Notes: generated by a model not told the origin, from the sequence alone. 12,839 nt of DNA from JBDTDV01 sp039922875 (GCA_039922875.1 JBDTDV010000065.1:1-12839), one strand, 5' to 3'; counted from the stretch's first letter, positions 1 through 6,981 are shown. Numbers and translations: made by a program.

Positions 1-800
1 GCGATGGATTCGGCCACCGGCACGCCGGCGGCGAGCTGCGACCGATGGCGCGAGACGATGAACAGCGCGTAGTCGATCCCAACAGCCAATCCGAGCATCG
101 AGGCCAGCAGCGGCGCGGTCGAGGAAATCGTCACGAAGTCGGCGAAGATCGTGATGGCGCTGGTCGAGATCAGCACCCCGATCGCGGCCGTGACGAGCGG
201 CATGCCGGCGGCAAGAAGCGAACCGAGCGTGATCGCGATGATAATCAGCGCCAGCAGCAGTCCGACGGCTTCCTGACTGTTATCCGCTGCCGCCGGCGGC
301 GGCGTCACCCCCGCGTACGCCGTTGTCAACCCGGAGCCCTTTACGATGTCTCCGGCAGCCTGGATGGCAGTCTCATCGACTTGAGTGAGGGCGGTCTGGG
401 CAATGTCGTATTGCACACCTGCGAAGGCCATGCTTTTGTTCGAAGCGATCTGGCTGCCGTTGGCCGCCTCGAACGGGTTCGTCACCGCGACGACATGCGT
501 GAGCTCGCTCAACTTGTCGATAGCGGATTCGATCGGAGCCTGAAACGAATGGATGTCAGCGCCCTGCGGTGCGACGAAGATCACCTTCGCGCTGGCCCCG
601 CTGGCTTGCGGAAAGCGACTCTGCAACATGTCGATCGCGGTCTGGGACTCGGTTCCAGGAATCTCGACCGATTGGGTCATCTGCCCGTCAAACGTCTTGG
701 CGCCGACCACCGCAGCGACCGCGATCAGCAGCCACACCGCCGCGACGAGAAATCGTCGCTTCGTGGCGAATGCCCCGATTCGATACAGCAGTATTGCCAT
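1..800 (-). CDS. MMPL/RND-family membrane transporter, N-terminal part (cut by window edge)
   Basis: Reading leftward from the ATG at 800 gives 266 uninterrupted codons that run off the left edge; the family is usually about 700 or more residues. TM1 is at about residues 17-35. A non-cytoplasmic domain follows (about 40-175) with the typical early segment VEIPGTESQTAIDML. A hydrophobic block (about 177-245) leads into GIDYALFIVSRHR (241-253), the signature after the fourth membrane helix of MMPL proteins, with the Asp-Tyr pair of the proton-relay region. MMPL proteins are proton-driven exporters of lipids, siderophores or drugs in the inner membrane; the substrate here cannot be read. A G-rich stretch 8-15 nt before the ATG can serve as ribosome binding site. 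It lies 191 bp downstream of the Tat hydrolase on the same strand, so co-transcription is possible but not required. Confidence 0.9.
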   Translation of the reverse strand, partial: MAILLYRIGAFATKRRFLVAAVWLLIAVAAVVGAKTFDGQMTQSVEIPGTESQTAIDMLQSRFPQASGASAKVIFVAPQGADIHSFQAPIESAIDKLSELTHVVAVTNPFEAANGSQIASNKSMAFAGVQYDIAQTALTQVDETAIQAAGDIVKGSGLTTAYAGVTPPPAAADNSQEAVGLLLALIIIAITLGSLLAAGMPLVTAAIGVLISTSAITIFADFVTISSTAPLLASMLGLAVGIDYALFIVSRHRSQLAAGVPVAESI

Positions 801-965
801 TTGGCGTAGCCCCCCGATTGGATGTTGCGCAATACTCCGGTGAGTGGACAACGCTCCTTGATCACGCTACCGGACATCTATCGAAAAATTGACTGCAGCC
901 GCCGCCCCCTTTCGGGTTGACCGCGCGCTCTCGAACTGCGGTTTCGTGCACTGCGCTGATGCTCA

Positions 966-988
966 CGCTGGACCAATAGACGCCAGCG
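966..988 (-). terminator. Candidate hairpin terminator after the Tat hydrolase
   Basis: A perfect 6-bp inverted repeat (CGCTGG / CCAGCG) with an 11-nt loop starts 4 nt past the hydrolase stop codon. It has no T-tract, which is common for actinobacterial terminators but makes the call weak. The rest of the 801-991 gap shows nothing else I can name apart from the MMPL ribosome binding site. Confidence 0.3.
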
Positions 989-991
989 GGC

Positions 992-2737
992 TCAGGAGCT
1001 GCGTTTCTTGGAATTGATCCGCGACGCGAGCACTGCTAACCCTGCTCCGGCGGTCGCCAGTCCACCAGCGACCGCGGCCACTGGTCCTGCGTCAAGGCCG
1101 GACGCGGCCAACGCCGGGTTCGCAGCACCACCTGGAGCCACGGGTGCGACCGGGACGGGCGGTGCGGGAGGCGCTGGCGGGGCGTAGCCGAAGATACCAT
1201 CGAGCCAGTTGTACACAACCTCGTTCCGTACCTGCGGGGCCATCGGGGCGCAGTGGAATTGGGCGCCCTCCGCCGAGGTGAAGGCGTGTGTGTCGAGCGA
1301 CGCCGCCGAGGTCAGCCAGGCACGCACATCGACGTCCTGCCCGGTGAAAGAGGTATCGCCCTCGTAGGTGAGCAGGAGCGAATGCGCGGTGATCGAGCCG
1401 AAGAGTGCACTGTCGCCGGAGTACGTTCCCATCGCGGCGAGCAGCCCGACGATATCCTGAATGACGACGCCGGTGAGCGCTTGATCGTGGAACGCCTTGC
1501 CGAAGATCTCACCGCGCTTGTTCAGGAGAAAGCGCAGCGAGGCCTGGCTACCGGTAACACCATACTTCGGGAAGTTCGGGTACACGTCGTTCACCCAGAC
1601 GTCGTTCGGGATGCCCTGCAACCTCGCGTATGGAGTCACGGGGTTGTAGAACGCCGGGTCGGCGACGACGGCCTTCAACCGATGTTCGTGCGCGGCGGCG
1701 CGCATTACCAGCAAACCGCCGAAGCTCCAACCGGTGAGTGCGATGGCAGCCGGATCGGTTTCAGGCTGGGCGAGCACGAAGTCCACGAGCGGGGTGATCA
1801 CGTCTTGCCAGTAGGGCGTGAACGAGATGTTGTGCTCAAAGAGGAGCGATCCCTGCCCCGGACCCTCGAACATGAGCGCGTTATAGCCGCGCTCAAGGGC
1901 GGCAGCGCCGCCGTAGGCGTAGGTGTCGACCAGCTGCGCGTCGCTGCCGTTGTTGATGATCACGGTGGGCTTGGGGCCTGTTCCAGCTGCACGAGCCCAG
2001 TACGCGGGAACGGTGACATTCTGCGCGACCGGCTTGCCGGCAGCATCCGGGAACCGCACCACCATCGGGATCTCCACCCGTGTCCACACCGGTTCGAGCA
2101 GTGCGGCAGCCTCGGACCAGCAACGCTGCATGGCCTGGTAGATCTCTTTCTCGCGGGTAGGGTCGTCGGCCCCCAGCACGAAGAACAGCACCCCGGTGTA
2201 GTACCCGGCTGCTCGAAGGTATTTCGACCGGGCGCTGACGAACCGGCCGGCAGCCTTGTCGGCGTCGGCCCCGGTCGCGAGGGTCACCGCCAGGGCCTCG
2301 AAGCTCGTGTTGTACGGCTGGTAGACCGGCAGCACGTCCGGCCCGATCGAAGCGAGTACGGCCTGCACCTCCGCCACCGCCGAGGCGACCTCGCCTACCT
2401 CTGCGGCGCCGTAGGCGACTTCGCCATAGTTGAACTGAGTCTGAAAGTTCAGGTCGGGCTGCTGGGGGAACGGCGTCAGGCCCGAGGTGACATCTGGTGC
2501 CGGCGCGGCGGCGGCAGGCCCGACCGCACGCGCCGTCATAGCCGCCCCCGAGGCACCCAACCCGGAGGTCGAGGCACCCAACCCAGAGGCCGCAGACGCA
2601 CTTGAGGCGGTTCCGGTGGACCACAACACGGCACCGACACCGCCGGTCGCTGCGAATCCGAGGAGTCCGCGGCGACTCAATCCCGCCTTTTCCTCCCTGC
2701 CGAGTATTGTGTTAGCCGAGTTCTTGCGCGCGCTCAT
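992..2737 (-). CDS. Tat-exported alpha/beta-hydrolase with C-terminal surface-anchor-like tail
   Basis: A 581-residue predicted secreted serine hydrolase. Residues 21-28 (SRRGLLGF) form a twin-arginine motif, followed by a hydrophobic stretch and an Ala/Ser-rich cleavage region near 45-51. The catalytic domain spans about 210-520. It has an EGPGQG segment (291-296), the nucleophile elbow GWSFGG with Ser338, a likely acid near Asp461 or Asp468, and a likely catalytic His495 in AQFHCAP. The layout resembles the FrsA/2,6-dihydropseudooxynicotine-hydrolase group and peptidase S9-like esterases; the substrate is unknown. After the domain comes a Pro/Ala linker (about 519-536), then LAASG, a hydrophobic segment and a basic end (SKKRSS), which suggests anchoring at the envelope. 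The ATG at 2737 is preceded by an AGGCGG-type ribosome binding site. The plus-strand ORF opposite it is a shadow. Confidence 0.88.
   Translation of the reverse strand: MSARKNSANTILGREEKAGLSRRGLLGFAATGGVGAVLWSTGTASSASAASGLGASTSGLGASGAAMTARAVGPAAAAPAPDVTSGLTPFPQQPDLNFQTQFNYGEVAYGAAEVGEVASAVAEVQAVLASIGPDVLPVYQPYNTSFEALAVTLATGADADKAAGRFVSARSKYLRAAGYYTGVLFFVLGADDPTREKEIYQAMQRCWSEAAALLEPVWTRVEIPMVVRFPDAAGKPVAQNVTVPAYWARAAGTGPKPTVIINNGSDAQLVDTYAYGGAAALERGYNALMFEGPGQGSLLFEHNISFTPYWQDVITPLVDFVLAQPETDPAAIALTGWSFGGLLVMRAAAHEHRLKAVVADPAFYNPVTPYARLQGIPNDVWVNDVYPNFPKYGVTGSQASLRFLLNKRGEIFGKAFHDQALTGVVIQDIVGLLAAMGTYSGDSALFGSITAHSLLLTYEGDTSFTGQDVDVRAWLTSAASLDTHAFTSAEGAQFHCAPMAPQVRNEVVYNWLDGIFGYAPPAPPAPPVPVAPVAPGGAANPALAASGLDAGPVAAVAGGLATAGAGLAVLASRINSKKRSS
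995..1111 (-). other. Sortase-like C-terminal sorting signal (LAASG variant of LAxTG)
   Basis: Residues 543-581 of the Tat hydrolase read as LAASG, then a glycine/alanine-rich hydrophobic segment (about 548-571), then a positively charged end with Arg and two Lys. That is the three-part plan of cell-wall sorting signals. Class E sortases of high-GC actinobacteria recognise LAxTG; here Ser stands in place of Thr. It could instead be a plain C-terminal membrane anchor. Confidence 0.5.
2550..2591. repeat. 21-bp tandem duplication inside the hydrolase gene
   Basis: Two adjacent 21-bp copies (2550-2570 and 2571-2591) match at 19 of 21 positions. On the coding strand they encode a seven-residue repeat of the SGLGAST / SGLGASG type, just after the signal peptide (about residues 50-63). 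The repeat keeps the frame and sits in a flexible low-complexity linker, so it is probably a neutral slippage product. Confidence 0.8.
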
Positions 2738-2791
2738 TTTGCCGCCTCATCGTGGGGGTTCTCGCGCGCCAAATGGATCCGGTCCGCAGAG

Positions 2792-2809
2792 GGACTAAGA
2801 AAATAGTCC
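2792..2809. promoter_or_regulatory. Perfect inverted repeat upstream of the Tat hydrolase
   Basis: GGACTA-N6-TAGTCC is a perfect 6+6 inverted repeat with an A-rich spacer, 55-72 bp upstream of the hydrolase ATG. Its position and dyad symmetry fit a repressor operator, although no regulator gene is nearby and a 5'-UTR hairpin is also possible. I see no convincing -35/-10 pair beside it. Confidence 0.35.
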
Positions 2810-3000
2810 GCTGACAAGAAACCTAGCGGGTTCCTCGCGCCCGTCATCACCAAATACGGTCTGCCACGCTCAACAAGGTGTTACCTCGGACACGTCTATG
2901 GGCAGTTTCGCCAGGCATATCTGGCTCGTGCTGCGGACACGGCCAGCGCACCGATAGTCCTCTGCATCCGCGGAGGCACTTTCCTACGTATGGAAGCGGT
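2810..3000. other. Left half of the gene-poor stretch; no gene recognised
   Basis: The whole gap between the hydrolase start and the DUF3467-like gene is 2738-3212. Short frames exist here but none has a ribosome binding site or a recognisable protein. One local hairpin can form at 2959-2976: a 7-bp stem CCTCTGC/GCGGAGG with one G-T wobble and the loop ATCC. Its role is unknown. Confidence 0.4.
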
Positions 3001-3013
3001 CAGAATTCAGGAG
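3001..3013. repeat. Inverted copy of the 18-bp repeat
   Basis: CAGAATTCAGGAG is the exact reverse complement of CTCCTGAATTCTG found at 3093-3105 in the third tandem copy. Its inner 12 bp also matches the first copy (3058-3069). The opposed copies are 45-80 bp apart and could pair as a long-loop stem or bind one protein in both orientations. Confidence 0.65.
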
Positions 3014-3058
3014 GAACGCGCCCGGCAGGCCGGCAATCTCCTCGAAGGCCCCTTTCAT

Positions 3059-3112
3059 CCTGAATTCTGGACGCATACTGAATTCTGGACGGCTCCTGAA
3101 TTCTGGACGGCT
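3059..3112. repeat. Three tandem 18-bp repeats (CCTGAATTCTGGACGGCT)
   Basis: Copies lie at 3059-3076, 3077-3094 and 3095-3112. Copies 2 and 3 differ at one base (first position); copy 1 differs from copy 3 only in its last three bases, GCT being CAT. Each carries a CTGAATTCTGGACG core. The period is divisible by three, so one plus-strand frame reads PEFWTA-like repeats, but that frame lacks other signs of being a gene. The array is about 100 bp upstream of the DUF3467-like gene. Confidence 0.85.
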
Positions 3113-3212
3113 CCGGGTCACTGCGGGCACCGGACCTCGCCGACCGCGGCAAGCCGAGGGCGGTCACGGGCAGCAGCTACCGGTTCACAGCCCGACCGGA
3201 TAGGTTGGCCCC

Positions 3213-3545
3213 GTGGACACTCCTGAGCAGCCCGTTCCCATCGAGCTAGAAATCGATTTGCCGTCGACCGTTGAGACCGGGATGTTCGCCGACTTCGCGA
3301 ACGTCTGGCACACCCCGGCCACCTTCGTGCTCGACTTCCTCTCGGTGAAGCGACCGCCAGTCCCGGTGACCGACGGCGAGACCGGGGTCGTGCACCATGC
3401 CACGGTGGCTGCGGTCGTCGGCGCGCGGGTCAGGATTCCGCCCGAGCAGATCTTCCCGCTGATCAGCGCGCTACAGAAGCAAGGCCAGCAGTGGCTTGAA
3501 GAAACCGGGCGCGCCGAACCACCGGACACCTGGTTGCCGAGGTAG
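3213..3545 (+). CDS. Small DUF3467-like protein
   Basis: A 110-residue soluble protein with no signal peptide or membrane segment. The order of features matches the DUF3467 family (PF11950): an N-terminal strand (IELEIDLP, 10-17), FADFANVWHTPATFVLDF (about 25-42), a variable middle, then ARVRIPPEQIFPLISALQKQGQQWLEE (about 71-97), the 'RV-x-P-x-x-x-x-x-L-x-x-aL' end. The family has no assigned biochemical function. The start is GTG at 3213, the first possible start after an in-frame TAG at 3201; no strong ribosome binding site is seen. It is convergent with pip and not obviously part of the polysaccharide locus. The antisense frame at 3185-3529 is a shadow. Confidence 0.75.
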   Translation: MDTPEQPVPIELEIDLPSTVETGMFADFANVWHTPATFVLDFLSVKRPPVPVTDGETGVVHHATVAAVVGARVRIPPEQIFPLISALQKQGQQWLEETGRAEPPDTWLPR

Positions 3546-3564
3546 CCACACCGCGGATGCTTCG

Positions 3565-3591
3565 GCCGGCCCGACTACGTGACGGGCTGGC
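3565..3591. terminator. Candidate bidirectional terminator between the DUF3467-like gene and pip
   Basis: A 9-bp stem (3565-3573 with 3583-3591, one G-T wobble) with a 9-nt loop fills the 57-bp gap between two convergent stop codons. Its position and GC-rich stem fit a shared terminator; there is no T-tract on either side. Confidence 0.45.
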
Positions 3592-3602
3592 GACTGCCGC
3601 TG

Positions 3603-4556
3603 CTAGCGGAACGAGTCAGTTGCGGTGATCAGGGCGTCGAGGATGCCTGGCTCATCGAAAGCGTGCCCGGCGTCCGGCACCATGGTGAACGACGCTTCCG
3701 GCCACGCCAGGTGCAGATCCCATGCGGTGGTTGCCGGAGTGCAGACATCGTAACGACCCTGCACGATCACTCCGGGGATTCCGGAGAGAACGCCGGCATT
3801 GCGGATCAACTGCCCCTCATCGAAGAAGCCCTGGTTCATGAAATAGTGATTCTCGATCCTGGCGAAGGCAACGGCATGCGCCGGCTCGGCAAATTCTGCG
3901 ACCAGCGCCGGGTTCGGCCGCAGCGTGATCGTAGACGCCTCCCACGTCGTCCAGGCAATGCCGGCCGGTCCATGCACGGCGGGATCGGGGTTGCCGAGCA
4001 ATCTGCTGTACGCGCGGATCAATCCGCCGCGCTCGTCGACCGGGACCGGCGCGAGGAAGCCCTGCCAGAGATCCGGGAAGAGGGCCGCTGCGCCACCCTC
4101 GTAGAACCAATCGAGTTCTGCCTTGCGCAGCGTGAAGATGCCGCGCAGGATCAGCTCGGTGACCCGCTGCGGATGGGTTTGCGCATAGGCAAGGGCCAGC
4201 GTGCTGCCCCAGGATCCACCGAAGACCTGCCAGGACTCCACGCCCAAGTGCTCGCGGAGGCGTTCGATATCGGCAACCAGATGCCACGTCGTGTTCGTCG
4301 CAAGGTCGGCATCCGGTGCACTGGCATGCGGCAGACTGTTACCGCAGCCGCGCTGGTCGAAAAGCACGATGCGATAGCGGGCCGGGTCGAACAAGCGCCG
4401 ATGCTCTGGTGAGATCCCCGCGCCCGGGCCGCCATGCAAAAACACCACCGGCTTCCCGGCCGGGTTTCCGCAGGTTTCCCAGTACACCTGTTGTCCGTCG
4501 CCGACGTCGAGCAGCCCGCTGTCATACGGTTCGATTTCAGGATAGAAGGTTCGCAT
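3603..4556 (-). CDS. pip: Proline iminopeptidase (prolyl aminopeptidase, peptidase family S33)
   Basis: A 317-residue cytosolic enzyme that removes N-terminal proline from peptides; the length is typical of the family. The oxyanion-hole motif HGGPG is at 41-45, DQRGCGNS at 67-74, and the nucleophile elbow GGSWGS at 113-118 with Ser115. The acid is Asp270 in VQGRYDVCTP, and the base is His298 in DAGHAFDEPG. The conserved cap-domain segment WTTWE is at 202-206. All triad residues are present. The ATG at 4556 gives the standard MRTFYPEIEPYDSG-type N-terminus; the ribosome binding site is weak. It follows the GT2 gene on the same strand after 49 bp, so it may be read through from the divergent polysaccharide promoter, although its role is general peptide turnover. 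Confidence 0.95.
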   Translation of the reverse strand: MRTFYPEIEPYDSGLLDVGDGQQVYWETCGNPAGKPVVFLHGGPGAGISPEHRRLFDPARYRIVLFDQRGCGNSLPHASAPDADLATNTTWHLVADIERLREHLGVESWQVFGGSWGSTLALAYAQTHPQRVTELILRGIFTLRKAELDWFYEGGAAALFPDLWQGFLAPVPVDERGGLIRAYSRLLGNPDPAVHGPAGIAWTTWEASTITLRPNPALVAEFAEPAHAVAFARIENHYFMNQGFFDEGQLIRNAGVLSGIPGVIVQGRYDVCTPATTAWDLHLAWPEASFTMVPDAGHAFDEPGILDALITATDSFR

Positions 4557-4605
4557 GATCCGAGCCTATGACCCGGATGCCCAGCGAGCGCCCGCGCCGA
4601 GGTCA

Positions 4606-5592
4606 TCATCGCGCGATCGCATTGGTCGCGGCGTGTTGAAGGCTCCGCAGCCGATAGCCGCGCATCGTGAGACCGCGTCGAAGTAAGCGCGCGATGGCAT
4701 CCTGCGCCGCCCACGCGTGCACTGCGCCAGCCGACCGGTAGGCGAAACGAAAAGCGTACTCGACCGCCCCGGCGTCATCGCGCGCGCCGATCAGACGTTG
4801 CAGCCAGGCTGCAGTTTGGCGGTAGTCGCCGGGGATTCGGACCAGCGGAACAAGTTGCCCCGGAAGAAAGCCCCAACGCTTCTCGAGATCGGCTACCGCC
4901 TCGCCGCGCACCACGCACTCCACCACAAAACCGCCGAAGTCGCGGCGGTGCTGATGTGAGGCCAGCGCACCTGGATCAAATGTGGCTACCGCTCCCACCC
5001 GGTCCAGACGGATCCCCAGGTCAAGGTCTTCGTTGTAGTTCAACCGTTGCGAGGATCGATAGTGTTCTGCTCGAAGATACAGCTCACGGCTAAGGCTGAC
5101 ATTTCCCCCCCAGAGCGAACCGAGCAAACTGTGCGAGTTCGCGTTGAGCCAATTCGCGACCTGCTTCTCGTAATCGCGGGCGTACAGGCGGGTGGCTGCC
5201 TCGTCTGGCCCACGGCTGGAGGGAAGGTCAACCGGCATGTAGCCCATAAGCACGTGGTTGCGATGCTCGCCGTGAAACTCTCTGTGACGGGAGACCAGCC
5301 CGTCGCCTGGCAGCACATCATCGTCTGTGACAAGGATCACCTCGCCGCGAGCAACATCCAGACCCGCGATTCGCGCGAGCGCCAGACCCCGGTTCAGCGG
5401 GAGTTCGATGACCTGCACGCGCGCATCGCCGGCTGCGCCGGAAAGGACGGCCTGCCAATCCCGGTGTGGTCCATCGAGCACCACCACGACCTCGTCCGCA
5501 CCCTGAGCGAGATACGACTCGATCAACGCAGGCAGCCGTTCCAATCGACGGTAGCTGGGTATAATCACGGATACCGTAGGGACGGCCGCCAC
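4606..5592 (-). CDS. Family 2 (GT-A fold) glycosyltransferase of the polysaccharide locus
   Basis: A 328-residue inverting glycosyltransferase, probably acting on the cytosolic face of the membrane. The N-terminus SVIIPSYRRLERL (8-20) and VVVLDG (36-41) are the nucleotide-sugar binding start. VTDDDVLP (88-95) carries the metal-binding DxD (Asp90-92). GGNVSLSREL (162-171) and NEDLDLGIRL (187-196) hold the acceptor loop and the likely catalytic base (Glu188-Asp189). No membrane helices are evident. The GTG at 5592 follows a GGGAGGA ribosome binding site (5596-5602) at short spacing and sits just before the conserved strand, so the start is secure. Two stop codons end it in tandem. It is transcribed divergently from the GT4 gene. 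The donor and acceptor sugars cannot be read from the sequence. Confidence 0.9.
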   Translation of the reverse strand: MAAVPTVSVIIPSYRRLERLPALIESYLAQGADEVVVVLDGPHRDWQAVLSGAAGDARVQVIELPLNRGLALARIAGLDVARGEVILVTDDDVLPGDGLVSRHREFHGEHRNHVLMGYMPVDLPSSRGPDEAATRLYARDYEKQVANWLNANSHSLLGSLWGGNVSLSRELYLRAEHYRSSQRLNYNEDLDLGIRLDRVGAVATFDPGALASHQHRRDFGGFVVECVVRGEAVADLEKRWGFLPGQLVPLVRIPGDYRQTAAWLQRLIGARDDAGAVEYAFRFAYRSAGAVHAWAAQDAIARLLRRGLTMRGYRLRSLQHAATNAIAR

Positions 5593-5700
5593 GATTCCTC
5601 CCTAGAACGTTGGTCAAATCATAGTGATCCGTTTAAGAGGTATCGATCGTATGTGTCATGTACGGAAAAGTTGCGAACTACCGCCTCGGGCTCGGTCGAC
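5593..5700. promoter_or_regulatory. Divergent promoter region between the GT2 and GT4 genes
   Basis: This 108-bp gap must serve both directions. Leftward, a TATGAT -10-like hexamer (5618-5623 on the minus strand) lies about 26 nt from the GT2 start, with no good -35. Rightward, TTGGTC (5610-5615), a 17-bp spacer and TTAAGA (5633-5638) form a plausible promoter for the GT4 gene. The two overlap, which would couple their expression. These are matches by eye only. Confidence 0.35.
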
Positions 5701-6729
5701 ATGGCGTACCACGAGAAGGTAACGGTCACCTTTCGTGCCGAAACCGATCTAGCCGACTGGAACGCGCGGTACGAGAGAGGCTTGGTCCCGGACAAGTACC
5801 CGTACGGGCTCCACAAGCTGGCCAGCTCGGGAGTGGAAACTGCCTGGGCGAGCGTACCGGCATTGAGCGCCGCTCGCAAAGCCGCCCTCGTCGCCCGCCC
5901 ACCCAGACGACGCCACGATGGCCCGTGGGCGATTGCCTGGGACGAGTACTCTGCACTGCGGATGTTCGCCGCCATTCCCGGCGCACGATACGCAACCGGC
6001 GTCATCTGGACCAGCGATGAGATCGGTCGCGGCTACTCCCGTCGCGCTCGAGCTGCCTCGATGGCGCGCAGTCTCGGCGCGGCCGACCTCGTCTGGGTGT
6101 TGAGCACGGCGCAGATCCCGGTTCTGCACAGGATGTGGGGCCACCGCGCCCCCCGTATTGAATTCGTCCCGTTCGGAATCGCGGCCGACTTCTTCACCCC
6201 GAGCCGGCACCCCGGGCGTACATCCGTTCGTCCATCAGTTCTCAGCCTCGGTAACGATCGGGACCGCGATCTTCCGACGACGTTGAGGGCACTCGAGATC
6301 GTGCACCGGGAACGTCCAGAGGTGCGCCTTCGAGTGCAGTCGAAAAACCGCACCCCCCTCCCCGACGGCGTTGAACGCGTTCCGTTCCTCTCGCATGCGG
6401 ATCTGCGTGAGCTCTACCGCGACACGACGGTCGTCGCCGTCGCCACACGGCCGAATTTGCACGTCTCAGGAATGACCTCTGCGCTGGAGGCCATGGCCTC
6501 CTCGTGTGCCCTCGTGATGACCCGCAGCCCGGGGGTCGACGACTACGTCGGCATCGATTCCGGTGGCCTCCTGGTGCCTCAAGCCGATCCGGCAGAACTC
6601 GCTCGGGGCATACTCGCGGCACTTGACCCCGGCGTAGCCCCCGAATTGGGGGCGAGTGGCCGTATCGCAGTCCAGAGCAGGTTCACCACCGACATGCTCG
6701 CAGCCCGACTTGCCGAATTACTCCTGTGA
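5701..6729 (+). CDS. Family 4 (GT-B fold) glycosyltransferase of the polysaccharide locus
   Basis: A 342-residue retaining-type glycosyltransferase. The acceptor half contains GLVPDKYPYGLHKLASSGV (27-45). A linker with VPFGI (156-160) leads to the donor half, which starts at VLSLGNDRDRDLPTTLRAL (180-198), the 'G-x-x-x-x-K/R-N/D' donor loop. LHVSGMTSALEAMASS (253-268) is the nucleotide-sugar site. The second glutamate of the usual E-x7-E pair is present (Glu263); the first is Val255, a variant seen in some exopolysaccharide GT4 enzymes. The ATG at 5701 is chosen, but it lacks a clear ribosome binding site. An in-frame GTG at 5653, 12 nt after AAGAGG, is the main alternative; the frame is open much further upstream, opposite the GT2 gene, but that part is a shadow. 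Confidence 0.88.
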   Translation: MAYHEKVTVTFRAETDLADWNARYERGLVPDKYPYGLHKLASSGVETAWASVPALSAARKAALVARPPRRRHDGPWAIAWDEYSALRMFAAIPGARYATGVIWTSDEIGRGYSRRARAASMARSLGAADLVWVLSTAQIPVLHRMWGHRAPRIEFVPFGIAADFFTPSRHPGRTSVRPSVLSLGNDRDRDLPTTLRALEIVHRERPEVRLRVQSKNRTPLPDGVERVPFLSHADLRELYRDTTVVAVATRPNLHVSGMTSALEAMASSCALVMTRSPGVDDYVGIDSGGLLVPQADPAELARGILAALDPGVAPELGASGRIAVQSRFTTDMLAARLAELLL

Positions 6730-6748
6730 TCAGGTCATCAATTTTTTT
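6727..6748 (+). terminator. Weak T-rich terminator candidate after the GT4 gene
   Basis: A short TGAT/ATCA stem overlaps the stop codon and is followed by seven consecutive T. The stem is only 4 bp, so strong termination is doubtful. It separates the GT4 gene from the priming-transferase transcript. A second hairpin (6776-6806, 8-bp stem with one bulge) lies just downstream and may do the work instead. Confidence 0.3.
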
Positions 6749-6855
6749 AGGGCGGCCCATTGCGCCGGATCGAACCCGAGGCCGTTAGCTCACGTCTCCG
6801 GCTCGGCCCTGATCTTTGACGAGGTGAGACCCTTTCACTTCTGGACGGGTCGCCC

Positions 6856-6861
6856 TAGACT
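6856..6861 (+). promoter_or_regulatory. Possible -10 element for the priming-transferase operon
   Basis: TAGACT matches the actinobacterial -10 pattern. The -35 position 17 bp upstream (TTTCAC, 6833-6838) is poor. If used, it would give a leader of about 140 nt containing the two hairpins described next. The 6730-7007 gap of 278 bp holds no gene that I can support. Confidence 0.25.
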
Positions 6862-6956
6862 TGAGAAATCCTCAGCCAGTCTCGACAGGCGATGTCGACT
6901 CCACGGTAGATGTTTTCCACGGTGTAGCAGGTCAGCGTGAGGGTGTCACCGAAGAT

Positions 6957-6974
6957 TTCGCACCTGGGTGCGAA
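6957..6974. promoter_or_regulatory. Perfect 18-bp palindrome before the priming transferase
   Basis: TTCGCACCTGGGTGCGAA has two perfect 8-bp arms around a TG spacer and ends 33 bp before the ATG at 7008. It can be a dimeric-regulator operator or an RNA hairpin in the leader. It is the most symmetrical site noticed in the window. Confidence 0.5.
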
Positions 6975-6981
6975 GGGCAGG

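Noticed and set aside
45..809. A 254-codon plus-strand open frame at the left edge
   Set aside because: It is a low-complexity Arg/Asp-rich translation lying opposite a clear MMPL protein on the minus strand.
1253..2605. A 450-codon plus-strand open frame opposite the Tat hydrolase
   Set aside because: Its translation is Arg/Gly/His-rich with no recognisable domain, and the minus strand carries a clear catalytic Ser/His and a Tat signal. It is a GC-rich shadow frame.
3579..4412. A 277-codon plus-strand frame opposite pip
   Set aside because: The minus strand encodes a complete proline iminopeptidase with all catalytic residues; the plus frame shows no family features.
5047..5700. Upstream extension of the GT4 frame by about 218 codons
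   Set aside because: It runs antisense through the GT2 gene and its translation resembles no glycosyltransferase; the family N-terminus begins near 5701.
6755..6800. A tRNA T-arm-like sequence on the minus strand (GGTTCGATCC)
   Set aside because: The flanking five-base stems do not pair and no acceptor or anticodon arm can be built around it; not a tRNA, and no sign of an attachment site.
6839..6850. TTCTGGACGG shared with the 3059-3112 repeats, and a related TCTGGACGG at 11508-11516
   Set aside because: The shared core is only 9-10 bp, the last occurrence lies in the flippase coding sequence, and the flanks differ; likely chance.
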